The notes under the pieces: generated by a model
Told to the model about the DNA's origin: nothing
Seen by the model: the letters and a program-made list of their open reading frames with translations, nothing else
The model's database searches: none
Translations under genes and position numbers: made by a program
NCBI RefSeq assembly: GCF_001436645.1
Contig: NZ_AYZI01000001.1
Span: 124,001-188,000, forward strand
Direction: 5' to 3'
Source: Fructilactobacillus florum DSM 22689 = JCM 16035
GTDB taxonomy: Bacteria; Bacillota; Bacilli; Lactobacillales; Lactobacillaceae
DNA: 64,000 nucleotides
Part shown: in pieces, positions 20,202-29,899 of the stretch
Layout: every line of letters begins with the position of its first letter
Numbering within the stretch: the first letter of the stretch is position 1

Positions 20202-21086
20202 TTAGTTTTCTTTTTTCAGCTGCTCCGCCAGTTCTAGCAGGTATGCCCGCAAATCAGCTTTGATTTCCGGATGGTTAATCCCATATTCAATATTGGTTTC
20301 AAGCCAGCTTAACTTGTTTCCAGTATCAAATCGTTGTCCTTTAAACTCATGCGCATAAACGTCTTCACTTTTATTGAGCGTGTCAATCGCATCAGTCAAT
20401 TGTACTTCATTTCCCTTACCGGGCTTCGTATGCTCTAGCACGGAAAAGATCTCGGGAGTGAAAAGATATCGTCCAATAATTGCTAAGTCGCTAGGAGCAA
20501 CCTCTGGATCTGGTTTTTCGACAAAGCTCTTTACATCATACAAGCCCGTTTCAATCTCACTAACTGGGTCAATGACTCCATACTTTGAAGTTTCTTGATG
20601 GGGTACCCGGGTGACTGCTAATGTCGATTTTCCTGATTTTTCGTAGCTATTAATTAGTTGCTTCGTCAAAGGCACCTGATCACGCATCAGATCGTCACCT
20701 AACATCACCACGAACGGATCATTGCCAATAAAACTCTGTGCAGTTAAAACAGCATCACCAAGCCCATTGGGATAAGGTTGCCGAATGAAATAAATATTCA
20801 TTTCATTCGATTTTTGAACCATTTCTAACATTTCTGTTTTATTTTTTGATTTTAGATTGGCCTCTAGCATATAGTTCGGCGAAAAATGATCTTCAATCGC
20901 CCGCTTGCCTTTTCCAATCACGATCACTAAATCAGTAATGCCTGATTCTTTGGCCTCTTCAACGATATACTGAATCGTAGGTGTATCAACAATTGGCAAC
21001 ATTTCTTTTGGCATCGCCTTTGTTTCTGGCAAAAAGCGAGTTCCTAATCCGGCAGCCGGAATAATTGCTTTGGTAACTTTTTTCAT
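20202..21086 (-). CDS. galU: UTP-glucose-1-phosphate uridylyltransferase
   Basis: Makes UDP-glucose for galactose metabolism, cell-wall glycolipids, teichoic-acid decoration and exopolysaccharide. 294 residues. Nucleotide-binding AIIPAAGLGTRFLPETKAMPKE at the N-terminus, VIGKGKRAIEDHF, GLGDAVLTA, and VEKPDPEVAPS, typical of bacterial GalU. Last gene of the run starting at secA; only 23 bases separate it from gpsA, and a terminator follows. Confidence 0.97.
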   Translation of the reverse strand: MKKVTKAIIPAAGLGTRFLPETKAMPKEMLPIVDTPTIQYIVEEAKESGITDLVIVIGKGKRAIEDHFSPNYMLEANLKSKNKTEMLEMVQKSNEMNIYFIRQPYPNGLGDAVLTAQSFIGNDPFVVMLGDDLMRDQVPLTKQLINSYEKSGKSTLAVTRVPHQETSKYGVIDPVSEIETGLYDVKSFVEKPDPEVAPSDLAIIGRYLFTPEIFSVLEHTKPGKGNEVQLTDAIDTLNKSEDVYAHEFKGQRFDTGNKLSWLETNIEYGINHPEIKADLRAYLLELAEQLKKEN

Positions 21087-21109
21087 CGTAATTTGAATCT
21101 CCTGTATTA

Positions 21110-22126
21110 TTAGCCGATTTCAGCGCGGCCTTCGCGAGTCATTAATTTTTGAATAGCAACTGCTACTGTTTCTTCACCGTTCAGAACAGCATGAATTGCT
21201 TCTGTAATCGGCATTTCAACTCCCGTCAACTGTGCCATTTCATAAGCAGCCTGACTGGTTGCAATGCCTTCAATTACCATTCCCATGTTATTAATGACTG
21301 TTTCTAATGCTTTTCCCTGACCAAGCTGGTAGCCCGCTCGCCAGTTACGAGAGTCTTGACTGGTCGCTGTTACAATCACGTCACCAACCCCAGACAATCC
21401 TAAAAATGTGAGCGGATTAGCACCATATGACACCGCTAAGCGAGAAATCTCTGCAAGCCCACGCGTCATTAACGCCGCCTTGGCATTATCGCCATAGCCG
21501 AGCCCAGCTAGCGTCCCGGCAGCAAGTGCAATAATATTTTTTAACGCCCCACCAAGCTCAACCCCGATTATATCATGGTTTGTATAAACGCGAAAATAAT
21601 TATTCATAAATAATTGCTGGAAATGGCGGGCTGCCTGTAAATCTTCACTGGCAACAGTAACCAACGTGGGGTCTTTTCGAGCAACTCCCTCGGCCTGGCT
21701 GGGCCCTGAAATTACTGAAATAGAAGCACGGTACTGACTAGCAATCGTCTCTTCAATTACCTCTGACATGCGTTTGAAAGTGTGCTGTTCTAAGCCCTTA
21801 CTTCCATGAATTAAAGCCGGCTTGCTGTTTAGCTCTGTCAGGACTTGGTTTAAATCACTCGCTACCGCCCGAGTCACTTGAGAGGGAACAATGAGCAAAA
21901 CATCATCTGCTCCTTGTACCACTGCTTTCATATCAGTGTCAGCCCGCAGACGCTCTGAGAACCGAAAACCTTTTAAATATTTTCCATTAGTATGCTGTTC
22001 ATTTAACTCCTGAACTTGGTCCGGATTATATGACCAGATTCGAACCTCGTGTCCATTTTCAGTCAAAATATTAGCCAGCATACTCCCCCATGAACCGGCA
22101 CCAAGAACTGCAATTTTCTCTGTCAT
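21110..22126 (-). CDS. gpsA: NAD(P)-dependent glycerol-3-phosphate dehydrogenase
   Basis: Reduces dihydroxyacetone phosphate to sn-glycerol-3-phosphate, the start of phospholipid and lipoteichoic-acid synthesis. 338 residues. Rossmann motif VLGAGSWGSMLANIL; SGPSQAEGVARKDPT; catalytic Lys in ELGGALKNIIALAAG; DVIVTATS. It starts three bases after lgt, which uses phosphatidylglycerol, so the two lipid genes are tightly coupled. Confidence 0.97.
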   Translation of the reverse strand: MTEKIAVLGAGSWGSMLANILTENGHEVRIWSYNPDQVQELNEQHTNGKYLKGFRFSERLRADTDMKAVVQGADDVLLIVPSQVTRAVASDLNQVLTELNSKPALIHGSKGLEQHTFKRMSEVIEETIASQYRASISVISGPSQAEGVARKDPTLVTVASEDLQAARHFQQLFMNNYFRVYTNHDIIGVELGGALKNIIALAAGTLAGLGYGDNAKAALMTRGLAEISRLAVSYGANPLTFLGLSGVGDVIVTATSQDSRNWRAGYQLGQGKALETVINNMGMVIEGIATSQAAYEMAQLTGVEMPITEAIHAVLNGEETVAVAIQKLMTREGRAEIG

Positions 22127-22129
22127 TTT

Positions 22130-22954
22130 CTACTCCTTAAGCTTGCTGGGCCAATACCAATTCAATGTGGGTTGTTGCCTTCTTCGCCAACATATCAAGG
22201 CAAGTGCCCCGATAAACAGTAAAACTGAGAGCCCTTGGGAAACTCGTAAACTACCCCACATGAGACTATCAGTCCTCATTCCTTCCACAAAAAACCGACC
22301 AAACGAATACCACATTACGTATGCTAAGAAAACTTCTCCCCGTTTAAACAATTGGTTAGAATGTCGCATTACCATCAATAATACAAATCCTGTCAAATCC
22401 CACATGGATTCATATAAAAAGGTAGGTTGGCGATAAAAACCGCTAATCTCCATTTGCTGAATTAACCAACTAGGTAACTGTAATCGCTGAAGAAAGTTTC
22501 GTGATGTTATGGCACCATAAGCCTCTTGATTCATAAAATTGCCCCAGCGACCAATTCCCTGGGCCATGATAACCGTTGGAGCGGCAATATCAAAAATTTG
22601 CCAAATCGATAGCTGATGTCGCCGACAAAAACAGAAAATAAAGGTGCCGCCGCCAAGCAAGGCGCCATAAATAGCGATGCCTCCATCCCAGATGGCAACA
22701 ATTTCACCTAAATGATGTTGATAGTATGACCATTGAAAAACCACGTAATAGATTCTCGCCGAAATAATGGCCAGCGGAATCGACCACAGAATCAAGTCAT
22801 AGAGTAGGTCTTCGTTTAACTTTTGCCGACGTGCTTCTCGCAATGATAACCATACCGCCAATAAAACAGCAGTAGCAATAAAAATTCCATACCAGCGAAT
22901 TTGCAACGCTCCGATTTTAATTGCAATCGGATTAAGAATGCTATTAATTACCAT
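22130..22954 (-). CDS. lgt: Prolipoprotein diacylglyceryl transferase
   Basis: Membrane enzyme that transfers diacylglycerol from phosphatidylglycerol to the lipobox cysteine of prolipoproteins. 274 residues from the ATG at 22954, chosen because GAGG lies five bases upstream; an extension 45 bases upstream would overlap hprK. About seven membrane segments. Signature GRWGNFMNQEAYG near residue 137, and the IRWYGIF and HPTFLYE-like (RQPTFLYESMWD) segments. It follows hprK in the conserved hprK-lgt pair. Confidence 0.96.
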   Translation of the reverse strand: MVINSILNPIAIKIGALQIRWYGIFIATAVLLAVWLSLREARRQKLNEDLLYDLILWSIPLAIISARIYYVVFQWSYYQHHLGEIVAIWDGGIAIYGALLGGGTFIFCFCRRHQLSIWQIFDIAAPTVIMAQGIGRWGNFMNQEAYGAITSRNFLQRLQLPSWLIQQMEISGFYRQPTFLYESMWDLTGFVLLMVMRHSNQLFKRGEVFLAYVMWYSFGRFFVEGMRTDSLMWGSLRVSQGLSVLLFIGALALICWRRRQQPTLNWYWPSKLKE

Positions 22955-22961
22955 AAGTACC

Positions 22962-23927
22962 TCATTGTTTCTTAGTTTGATCTGGATGTTCTTGATCATG
23001 CTCAGAATTGGTTTTAATCAAACCATTTAATTGCCGATCAAAATCGTCCGTCGCATTATAGCCCATGCTATTGGCTCGAAAGTTCATTGCCGCAGTTTCA
23101 ATGATAACGGCCATGTTTCGACCGGGCTTAACCGGAATATTAATCGTTTTAACGCGAACATCAAAGATTTCGGTTGCATCCGTTCCAGTTCCTAAACGAT
23201 CATATTTCTTTCCCTGTTCCCAAATATCTAGATGAACAATTAAATCAACCTTGGTTTCTGAGCGAACTGCCCCAGTCCCAAACAGAGTCATCACATTAAT
23301 AATTCCAATCCCGCGAATTTCCAACAAGTGATTTAAAATTTGGGGGGCTTGCCCGATCAAGGCTTGTTCGTCTTGCTGATAGACATCAACTCGATCGTCC
23401 GCAATTAGTCGATGACCTCGTTTAACTAACTCTAGCGCTGTTTCACTTTTTCCGATGCCGGAATCACCAGTAATCAGCACCCCTAGTCCATAAACTTCTA
23501 CCAATACCCCATGAAGGGATTTACGTGGTGCTAACCGTGCTTCTAGAAAGTCGGTCATATTACTCAGCACCCGTGATGTATTTAATTTCGATGTTAAGAT
23601 TGGAATTTGCGCTTGCTGGGCGGCCTTCACTAGCTGAATTGGCGGCTCTAGACTTGTCGATATCACAAAGGCAGGTGTATCAGGCTGGCACAAACGTGTC
23701 ATATAATCGTCCAATTCTTGATCAGACAAATGCTTGGCAAAAGAAATCTCTGTAATCCCTAGTAATTGGATTCTTTCTGAGGGATAGTAAGAAAAATAGC
23801 CAGTTAACTCCAGTCCCGGTCGAGAAATATCACTAGTTGGAATCGGGCGGTCAAGATTATCGCCACCGGCCAAAACACTCAAATGAGTATTTGCTACTAA
23901 TTCTTTAACACTTACGCTCTTATGCAT
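22962..23927 (-). CDS. hprK: HPr kinase/phosphorylase
   Basis: Phosphorylates and dephosphorylates Ser46 of HPr, the switch for CcpA-dependent carbon catabolite control. 321 residues. Walker A GDSGIGKSETALEL near 155; HRLIADDRVDV; the family signature EIRGIGIINVMTLFG near 205; C-terminal KPGRNMAVIIETAAMNFR. ATG start with GAGGGG five bases upstream. Part of the secA-to-galU run, ahead of lgt. Confidence 0.97.
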   Translation of the reverse strand: MHKSVSVKELVANTHLSVLAGGDNLDRPIPTSDISRPGLELTGYFSYYPSERIQLLGITEISFAKHLSDQELDDYMTRLCQPDTPAFVISTSLEPPIQLVKAAQQAQIPILTSKLNTSRVLSNMTDFLEARLAPRKSLHGVLVEVYGLGVLITGDSGIGKSETALELVKRGHRLIADDRVDVYQQDEQALIGQAPQILNHLLEIRGIGIINVMTLFGTGAVRSETKVDLIVHLDIWEQGKKYDRLGTGTDATEIFDVRVKTINIPVKPGRNMAVIIETAAMNFRANSMGYNATDDFDRQLNGLIKTNSEHDQEHPDQTKKQ

Positions 23928-23951
23928 GCGAACCCCTCTTCTTTTAGCAGT

Positions 23952-24299
23952 TTAATTCTGCCATGATCCCTTAGTAAACAAGGTAGTACATAAAGACATC
24001 AATAATGAAATACCCACTAATGCTGTCAGTGATGAAAACTGGAATTTATCGCCGAGAGCGAAGGACGTCAACCACAGCATTCCCGCATTAATCACAAATG
24101 TAAACAAACCAACGGTTAACAAGTTTAACGGTAAAAACAAAAGTAAACACAGTGGTCTAACCAGTAAATTAAAAATCACCAATACGACCGCTGCCAGCAA
24201 AGCAGTTTGCCAATTTCTGACAAAAAAGGCTTCGGGAAACACTCCAGAAAATGCCATAAATAGCAAAAAATTAAGTAAGATCCGTCCAAATAACCACAT
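23952..24299 (-). CDS. YvlD/phage-holin family 4 membrane protein
   Basis: 115 residues, four predicted membrane segments (about 5-22, 33-50, 58-80, 92-108), with the family-typical NLLVRPLCLLLFLPLNLLTVG stretch. Despite the holin name of the Pfam family (PF04020), these chromosomal proteins are not part of prophages and their role is unknown. In Bacillus, YvlD belongs to a cell-envelope-stress operon. It starts eight bases after the PDZ gene and runs into hprK, in the same order as in other lactobacilli. Confidence 0.75.
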   Translation of the reverse strand: MWLFGRILLNFLLFMAFSGVFPEAFFVRNWQTALLAAVVLVIFNLLVRPLCLLLFLPLNLLTVGLFTFVINAGMLWLTSFALGDKFQFSSLTALVGISLLMSLCTTLFTKGSWQN

Positions 24300-24307
24300 A
24301 GACCCTC

Positions 24308-25471
24308 CTATTTTTCATCACTAGGAAAAGTAACAATCCCGATTTCATGGGGTCCACCAGCAAAGATCGAAGACTCTTTTAACTCCAAGTCCCCCCGACG
24401 ATTCTTGATTTTTAGCCGACAGAAGGTTGGACTGGTCTGTAACGCTCGATAGAGGCTTTGTTCATCGGTAACGTGGATCCCATTAACCACTTGAATCAGA
24501 TCTCCAATTTCCAGCTTCATTTTACTAGCTGGGGTTTGTGGTTTCACTGCCAACACTCGTACGCCATCCAAGGCCTCTTCCACCTGGTTTTGATCCTTGC
24601 GATCGACCTTACGAAAATGATACATAATTAAACAATAAACAACTGCCAAACATCCGATTGCTAGTACTTCAAATAAAGGACTCTTCCAGAAAAAAGCATC
24701 GATGGTAATTCCCAGAGAAGCAAGGGCTAACCAACCAATTGCATTTGCTAACCGTTGCATAATTTTTGCTGGTTGTTCGCCAATGAATCGAAAGTTCAGT
24801 CCAATTAAGAATGGCACAATCAAAATCGAAAGCTTTACTCCAAAAATTTTGAAAACCGGCCAAAAAGGACTGGTGGTTTCAAATAAATCACCTGGAACTA
24901 ATAGCACTAACGGTACCACCGAGACCTTATCAAACAAATAAGTTGCCACCCGGTTCCCCCGAATATTTTTCCCAATCACAGGTGAATTAACTGATTTACG
25001 GTTAAATTTAATAAATAGGTATTGTAGAAATAGCAAAATCGTCAAAAGTGCTAAAAAATCAATCCCTTCTGGTAAGGGATTTTGTAAAACCATGTGTTTT
25101 TTACCAATAAAAGATAGCGTGTAGAATTTATCTCCAAACAACTGCACAATTATCATGGGTAAAAAGAGCGCTAAAAAAGGAAGCGTCGTGCCTGGTAAGA
25201 ACAAAGCTACTACTGCTAGCAGCTCATAAAAAACAATCCAAGTATATGAAACTTCAACCCCTACCGCAAGCGAACACAGTGAACCAACAATCCCTAATAC
25301 TATCATCGCAATAAAAAACGTCCGCATTTCGGAATTTTTAGGATTAATAGCACTTTCATACAAGTGACGTTCCCGCTTAACTCGCTGACGGTATTTATAT
25401 TGCGTATGAAGCAGTCCTAACCAAAAGAGCGGAGAAATTATAAAAAAACCAAAATTAAATATTTCTTGCAT
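24308..25471 (-). CDS. PDZ-domain membrane protein, possibly MinJ-like
   Basis: 387 residues. Seven or eight hydrophobic segments occupy about 1-275, and a PDZ domain follows (about 285-375: GVRVLAVKPQTPASKMKLEIGD, then IQVVNGIHVTDEQSL). No protease or peptidase motif is visible. The layout (multi-pass N-terminus, C-terminal PDZ) and the position after prfB and near hprK/uvrBA match Bacillus MinJ, which links DivIVA to MinCD and controls septum placement. The MinJ assignment is inference; a generic PDZ scaffold is the alternative. It starts ten bases after prfB, with AGGTGA upstream. Confidence 0.65.
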   Translation of the reverse strand: MQEIFNFGFFIISPLFWLGLLHTQYKYRQRVKRERHLYESAINPKNSEMRTFFIAMIVLGIVGSLCSLAVGVEVSYTWIVFYELLAVVALFLPGTTLPFLALFLPMIIVQLFGDKFYTLSFIGKKHMVLQNPLPEGIDFLALLTILLFLQYLFIKFNRKSVNSPVIGKNIRGNRVATYLFDKVSVVPLVLLVPGDLFETTSPFWPVFKIFGVKLSILIVPFLIGLNFRFIGEQPAKIMQRLANAIGWLALASLGITIDAFFWKSPLFEVLAIGCLAVVYCLIMYHFRKVDRKDQNQVEEALDGVRVLAVKPQTPASKMKLEIGDLIQVVNGIHVTDEQSLYRALQTSPTFCRLKIKNRRGDLELKESSIFAGGPHEIGIVTFPSDEK

Positions 25472-25481
25472 AATTATTCAC

Positions 25482-26598
25482 CTATTTTAAATTTTTATGC
25501 TGTAAATTCCACTGTAGATATGCCGTGATAAATGGATTTAAGTCCCCATCCATAACTGCCTTTCCGTTGGCAGTTTCATAGTTAGTTCGATGATCCTTAA
25601 CTAAGGTATACGGATGAAAAACATAGGAACGGATTTGTGAACCCCAACCAATTTCGAGTTGTTTCCCCTCTAGTTGCGCTTTTTCCTGGGCCTGTTTCTC
25701 CAGTTCCAGTTCATACAGCTTCGATTTTAACATATTCATTGCAGTGACTCTATTCTGTAATTGGGAACGCTGAGCCTGACTACTAGTAACAATCCCGGTC
25801 GGTAAATGTGTAATTCGAACCGCCGAGGACGTTTTGTTAATATGTTGTCCTCCCGCTCCGCTTGAACGAAACACGTCAACTCGCAAATCATCCGGATTAA
25901 TCGTTACCTGTACTGTCTCATCTAACTCCGGCAACACGTCAACCGAGGCAAACGAAGTATGTCGCCGACCAGCCGCATCGAACGGTGAGATCCGAACTAA
26001 CCGGTGAACCCCCTTTTCCGATTTTAGATAGCCGTACGCATTATGACCAGTAACTGTGAGCGTTACCTGACTAATACCAGCCGTTTCTCCGGGCTGATCA
26101 GCGACCACGGCAACTTGAAACCCATTTTTTTCCCCCCAGCGAGTATACATACGCAACAACATGGCAGTCCAGTCACAGGCTTCTGTTCCCCCGGCTCCTG
26201 AATTAATTTCTACAATTGCATTGTTAGCATCGTACTTTCCATTTAATAATAAGCTGAGGCGGTATTGATCGACCGCTTCCTGTTCTGTTGCTAACTCTTT
26301 GTTAAATTCAGCCTCTAATTCTGCATCCGGAAGCTCCGCCAAGACCTCCAAAGTGTCTTGCAAACTATGCAAGTTCTCTGCTAAGGACTGCAACTGATTA
26401 TACCGTTCTTTATCATGATTAGTGACAGCAATCAGTGCTTGCGCCTGGGTAGGATTCTCCCAAAAATCAGGTGTCGCCATTTTTGCTTCGTTGATCGCAA
26501 TATTTTCTTGCAGCTGATCTAAGTCAAAGAGACCCCCTAAAACCGTCAATTGCGGTTTGTAATTTATTTAACTGTGCTTGAACTGCATTAATTTCCAT
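25482..26598 (-). CDS. prfB: Peptide chain release factor 2 (with programmed +1 frameshift)
   Basis: Terminates translation at UGA and UAA. The gene starts at the ATG at 26598 (AGGAG eight bases upstream). Its zero frame ends at an in-frame TGA, codon 25, within CTT-TGA-C (26523-26529). A +1 shift there joins it to the long frame, giving about 371 residues, the normal RF2 size. An SD-like AGGGGG lies three bases before the CTT codon, as in the known autoregulatory signal. The stop-codon recognition loop SPFDAAGRRHTSF and the catalytic GGQ (GAGGQHINKT) are intact. It follows secA. Confidence 0.97.
26523..26540 (-). promoter_or_regulatory. Programmed +1 frameshift site of prfB
   Basis: The minus strand reads AGGGGG-TCT-CTT-TGA-C: an internal Shine-Dalgarno-like sequence, a slippery CTT and a UGA stop followed by C. 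This is the classic RF2 feedback element: low RF2 lets the ribosome slip and make more RF2. Confidence 0.95.
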
Positions 26599-26650
26599 TT
26601 TAATTACTCCTAACTAGTAAAAAGCGAAGAACCGAAGTCCTTCGTCGTAA

Positions 26651-29017
26651 TTACCGTTGCATATTTTGTCGAATTTCTGCTTTCATAAATAAACGAGTTA
26701 CATCATAATCCGTATCCGCAATCATTTCTTCAAACATTCGGTAGCCTTCCCGTTGGTACTCAACCAACGGATTAAGTTGACCATAGCCACGTAACCCAAT
26801 TCCTTCGCGCAGACGATCCATCGCATCAATATGATCAGTCCAGTGGGAATCAACCACGCGTAAGACAACAACCTTTTCAAATTCTAGCAATTGTTGTGGA
26901 TCACCCAGTTCTTGACCCTTGGCATCATAATTTTTTTCAGCCAAGGAGTTCAGAAATTGCTTAATTTCTGCCGCACTCTTATTTTTAAGATTACTTAACC
27001 CAATTTCATTAGGACTCACTAGGGCACTAATAGAGAAATCTAAAATCGTATCTAAATCCCAATGCTTTTGGTCACCTTGCGTATGCAAATCAACGATTCG
27101 AGAAATCGTTCGTTTGATCATTGGCATAATTACCCATTTCAGGGATTCGTTCTCCTCAATGACCCGGTTTCGTTCTCCATAAATCACATCTCGTTGTTCT
27201 GACATCACATTATCGTATTTCAAAACATTTTTTCGAGAATCGTAGTTATTTCCTTCGACCCGTTTTTGTGCGGATTCAACCTGTTTGGTAATCATTCGGC
27301 TCCTAATCACCGCATCATCATCCTCAACTCGGAGTCGTTTCAAAATGGTCTTGATCCGATCAGAACCAAAGCGACGCATCAGATCATCTTCCAGCGATAG
27401 GTAGAATTGTGAGTATCCCGGATCACCCTGGCGACCAGCCCGTCCTCGCAGCTGATTATCAATTCGTCGGGACTCGTGTCGCTCGGTTCCAATAACCGCT
27501 AAACCGCCAAGTGCAACTACTCCTGGTCCCAATTTAATGTCAGTTCCTCGTCCAGCCATGTTAGTAGCAATCGTGACTGCACCCTTTTGACCGGCATTTG
27601 CAACAATATCCGCTTCTTTAGCATGGTTTTTAGCATTTAAGACCACATGTTTAATATGAGCCTGAGTTAATCGTTGTGCTAAGTATTCTGAAGTTTCAAC
27701 CGCAACTGTCCCTAACAAAATCGGTTGCTGGCGTTCGTGTAATTCCTTAACCCGATCGATCACCGCATCAAACTTAGCTTGTAACGTCGGATATAAGATG
27801 TCAGCCTCATCCAACCTAATCACTGGTTTATTGGTTGGAATCGAAACAGCGTTCATATTGTAGATCTCACGAAATTCTTCCTGTTCGGTTTTAGCAGTTC
27901 CGGTCATCCCAGCTAGTTTTCGATACCGCCGAAACAAGTTTTGATAGGTAATGTTGGCCATCGTTTTACTTTCTTCCTGGATGGTAACACCTTCTTTTGC
28001 CTCCAAAGCTTGGTGTAGCCCATCTGAGAACCGCCTACCGTCCATAATTCGTCCGGTAAACGAATCGACAATTAAAACCTCGTCATCCTTAACCACATAA
28101 TCCTTATCCCGCTCCATTACATAATTCGCACGAAGCGCCTGATCAATATGATGAGTCAACGCCGTATTATCAGTATCATAGATGTTTTTTAGATTAAAGA
28201 ACTTGTCGGCTCGGTTGATTCCAGTTTCCGTCAACGAAACCGTTTTAGTTTCTAAATCAACTTTGAAGTCCGTCTCTGGCTTAAGCGTCTTAGCAAATTG
28301 ATCTGTTTGTTGGTATAACTGGTTAGACCCTTGCGCGGGACCAGAGATGATCAGCGGGGTTCTTGCTTCATCAATCAAAATCGAATCAACCTCATCTACC
28401 AGTGCAAAATTTAGCGGTCGTTGAACACGGTCTTCTTTGTAGACCACCATATTATCACGAAGATAGTCAAATCCAATCTCACTGTTTGTCGAATACGTAA
28501 TATCAGCTTGATAGGCCGCCCGCTTTTCTTCTGGAGTTTGATCGGCCTTGTTAATTCCAACCGAGAGTCCCAGCCAGTTATAGAGTTGTCCCATTTGCTC
28601 GGCATCTCGCTCGGAAAGATATTCATTAACGGTTACAACGTGCACCCCTTTACCTGAAAGGGCGTTTAAATAGACCGGTAACGTCGCGGTTAAAGTTTTA
28701 CCTTCCCCGGTCTTCATTTCCGCAATGTTCCCTTCATGGAGGACAATTCCTCCCATAATTTGAACGCGAAAAGGCGTCAGTCCCAACACCCGACGAGCTC
28801 CCTCACGGGCAACTGCAAAAGCTTCTGGTAACAATTCATCTAGCGTGGTTCCAGCTTGGTAGCGCTGTTGAAATTCTGGTGTTTTGGCTTGTAAGTCAGT
28901 GTCACTGAGCTTTTGATATTCTTGTGAATACTCACTAACTTGATCAGCTAGTTTTCCCAGCTGCTTAATCCGACGCTGGTCACTCTCCACCCACTTCTTT
29001 AAAACGTTCGTTGGCAT
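26651..29017 (-). CDS. secA: Preprotein translocase ATPase SecA
   Basis: Motor that pushes preproteins through SecYEG. 788 residues. Walker [10 protein letters not shown] near 100; Walker B region [20 protein letters not shown]; preprotein cross-linking, helical scaffold and wing domains follow; NMAGRGTDI and [10 protein letters not shown] are the second-motor motifs. It stops at [14 protein letters not shown] and lacks the C-terminal linker and Cys-rich SEC-C metal domain of Bacillus SecA, a shortening I believe is common in lactobacilli. Its promoter is at 29183-29211; prfB follows after 52 bases. Confidence 0.98.
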   Translation of the reverse strand: MPTNVLKKWVESDQRRIKQLGKLADQVSEYSQEYQKLSDTDLQAKTPEFQQRYQAGTTLDELLPEAFAVAREGARRVLGLTPFRVQIMGGIVLHEGNIAEMKTGEGKTLTATLPVYLNALSGKGVHVVTVNEYLSERDAEQMGQLYNWLGLSVGINKADQTPEEKRAAYQADITYSTNSEIGFDYLRDNMVVYKEDRVQRPLNFALVDEVDSILIDEARTPLIISGPAQGSNQLYQQTDQFAKTLKPETDFKVDLETKTVSLTETGINRADKFFNLKNIYDTDNTALTHHIDQALRANYVMERDKDYVVKDDEVLIVDSFTGRIMDGRRFSDGLHQALEAKEGVTIQEESKTMANITYQNLFRRYRKLAGMTGTAKTEQEEFREIYNMNAVSIPTNKPVIRLDEADILYPTLQAKFDAVIDRVKELHERQQPILLGTVAVETSEYLAQRLTQAHIKHVVLNAKNHAKEADIVANAGQKGAVTIATNMAGRGTDIKLGPGVVALGGLAVIGTERHESRRIDNQLRGRAGRQGDPGYSQFYLSLEDDLMRRFGSDRIKTILKRLRVEDDDAVIRSRMITKQVESAQKRVEGNNYDSRKNVLKYDNVMSEQRDVIYGERNRVIEENESLKWVIMPMIKRTISRIVDLHTQGDQKHWDLDTILDFSISALVSPNEIGLSNLKNKSAAEIKQFLNSLAEKNYDAKGQELGDPQQLLEFEKVVVLRVVDSHWTDHIDAMDRLREGIGLRGYGQLNPLVEYQREGYRMFEEMIADTDYDVTRLFMKAEIRQNMQR

Positions 29018-29182
29018 TCCTGAAATTCTCCTTGTTTAATTCTCATATAGTGATTATTAGCTTACCAATTAGCCGATTGATGACCTCTGCCTGAGATCAT
29101 TAATTTGTGGTGACAAACATCCTGCTAGTTGGCTAACTGCCAAATGTTTGTATTGATTCCAATTATTGCCATCATTATTTTC

Positions 29183-29211
29183 ATTATAATGAATTATTCG
29201 CCAAATAACAA
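29183..29211 (-). promoter_or_regulatory. Promoter of the secA-prfB...galU gene run
   Basis: TTGTTA, 17 bases, TATAAT (perfect -10) on the minus strand, between comFC and secA, giving a leader of about 160 bases. No terminator is seen between comFC and this promoter. The space where hpf normally lies contains only this promoter and leader. Confidence 0.75.
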
Positions 29212-29215
29212 TTAC

Positions 29216-29899
29216 TCAGTGAGCTAGGGTTACACTTCGAATGTGCCGAGCCCCCGCTGACTGCAATAACCAGGCAGCTTCATGTAATGTTCGTCCAGTC
29301 GTATAGATGTCATCTACAAGACAAATATCGCGGTTTAAGCACGCCGACCGCAATTTTTCATTGACGACAAACCGTTGGGGACCACTTAAACGGTCATGAC
29401 GTCCCTTGGCAGCCTGCGGTCGATCTTTTGGCAGGGCCAGTAGCGCTGGAAACAGCTGGTTCGAGCCAAACCAACCGCTAACTTGGTTAAACCCCCGTTG
29501 TTCGATTGTCGTAGCTGTTACCGGGATAGAAACCAGCATTTCATTGGTTCGAGCTAGGTTTGAAAACAACGGTTCCATAATTAAGCGCAACCGATAGTCC
29601 CCTCGTAGTTTGTACTGCTTAATATATTCCTTGATCTGATCCTTATATGGAAAAAAAGCACGATTACTAATTAAAGGAGCCTTCATCCGATCGTTCCAAT
29701 GCCGGCAGTCTGAGCATTGCTGCGTAGTAGCTTGAAACTTACCACATTTAGGACAATGCGGGGCGGCAACCGGTGTAAATTGGTCCAGACATCCTGCACA
29801 TAAGCGCGTAGGCGCTACGCTACTAAAACTGACTAAAAAGTGAACTGAGAAATCATAGTTCAACGACCGTTGACACCATAAACACTGAAGTTTATTCAC
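29216..29899 (-). CDS. comFC: Competence protein ComFC, phosphoribosyltransferase-like
   Basis: Late competence protein needed for DNA uptake/processing; partner of ComFA. 227 residues. The N-terminal zinc-binding part carries CxxC pairs (CLWC, CAGC, CPKC, CSDC). The C-terminal PRTase domain has the PRPP loop CLVDDIYTTGRT near 193-204. GTG start at 29899 overlaps the comFA end and has AAAGGGGC five bases upstream. Presence of comFA-comFC indicates potential transformability, although the regulatory genes are not in the window. Confidence 0.93.
   Translation of the reverse strand: MNKLQCLWCQRSLNYDFSVHFLVSFSSVAPTRLCAGCLDQFTPVAAPHCPKCGKFQATTQQCSDCRHWNDRMKAPLISNRAFFPYKDQIKEYIKQYKLRGDYRLRLIMEPLFSNLARTNEMLVSIPVTATTIEQRGFNQVSGWFGSNQLFPALLALPKDRPQAAKGRHDRLSGPQRFVVNEKLRSACLNRDICLVDDIYTTGRTLHEAAWLLQSAGARHIRSVTLAH

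Noticed and set aside
23952-24299. Phage holin as sign of a prophage
   Set aside because: The family name is misleading; no other phage genes are nearby and the gene sits in a housekeeping gene run.
25482-26549. prfB read as a shorter gene starting at about 26549, or as a pseudogene broken by TGA
   Set aside because: The TGA sits in the standard RF2 slippery context with an upstream AGGGGG, and the rest of the gene is intact, so it is programmed frameshifting.
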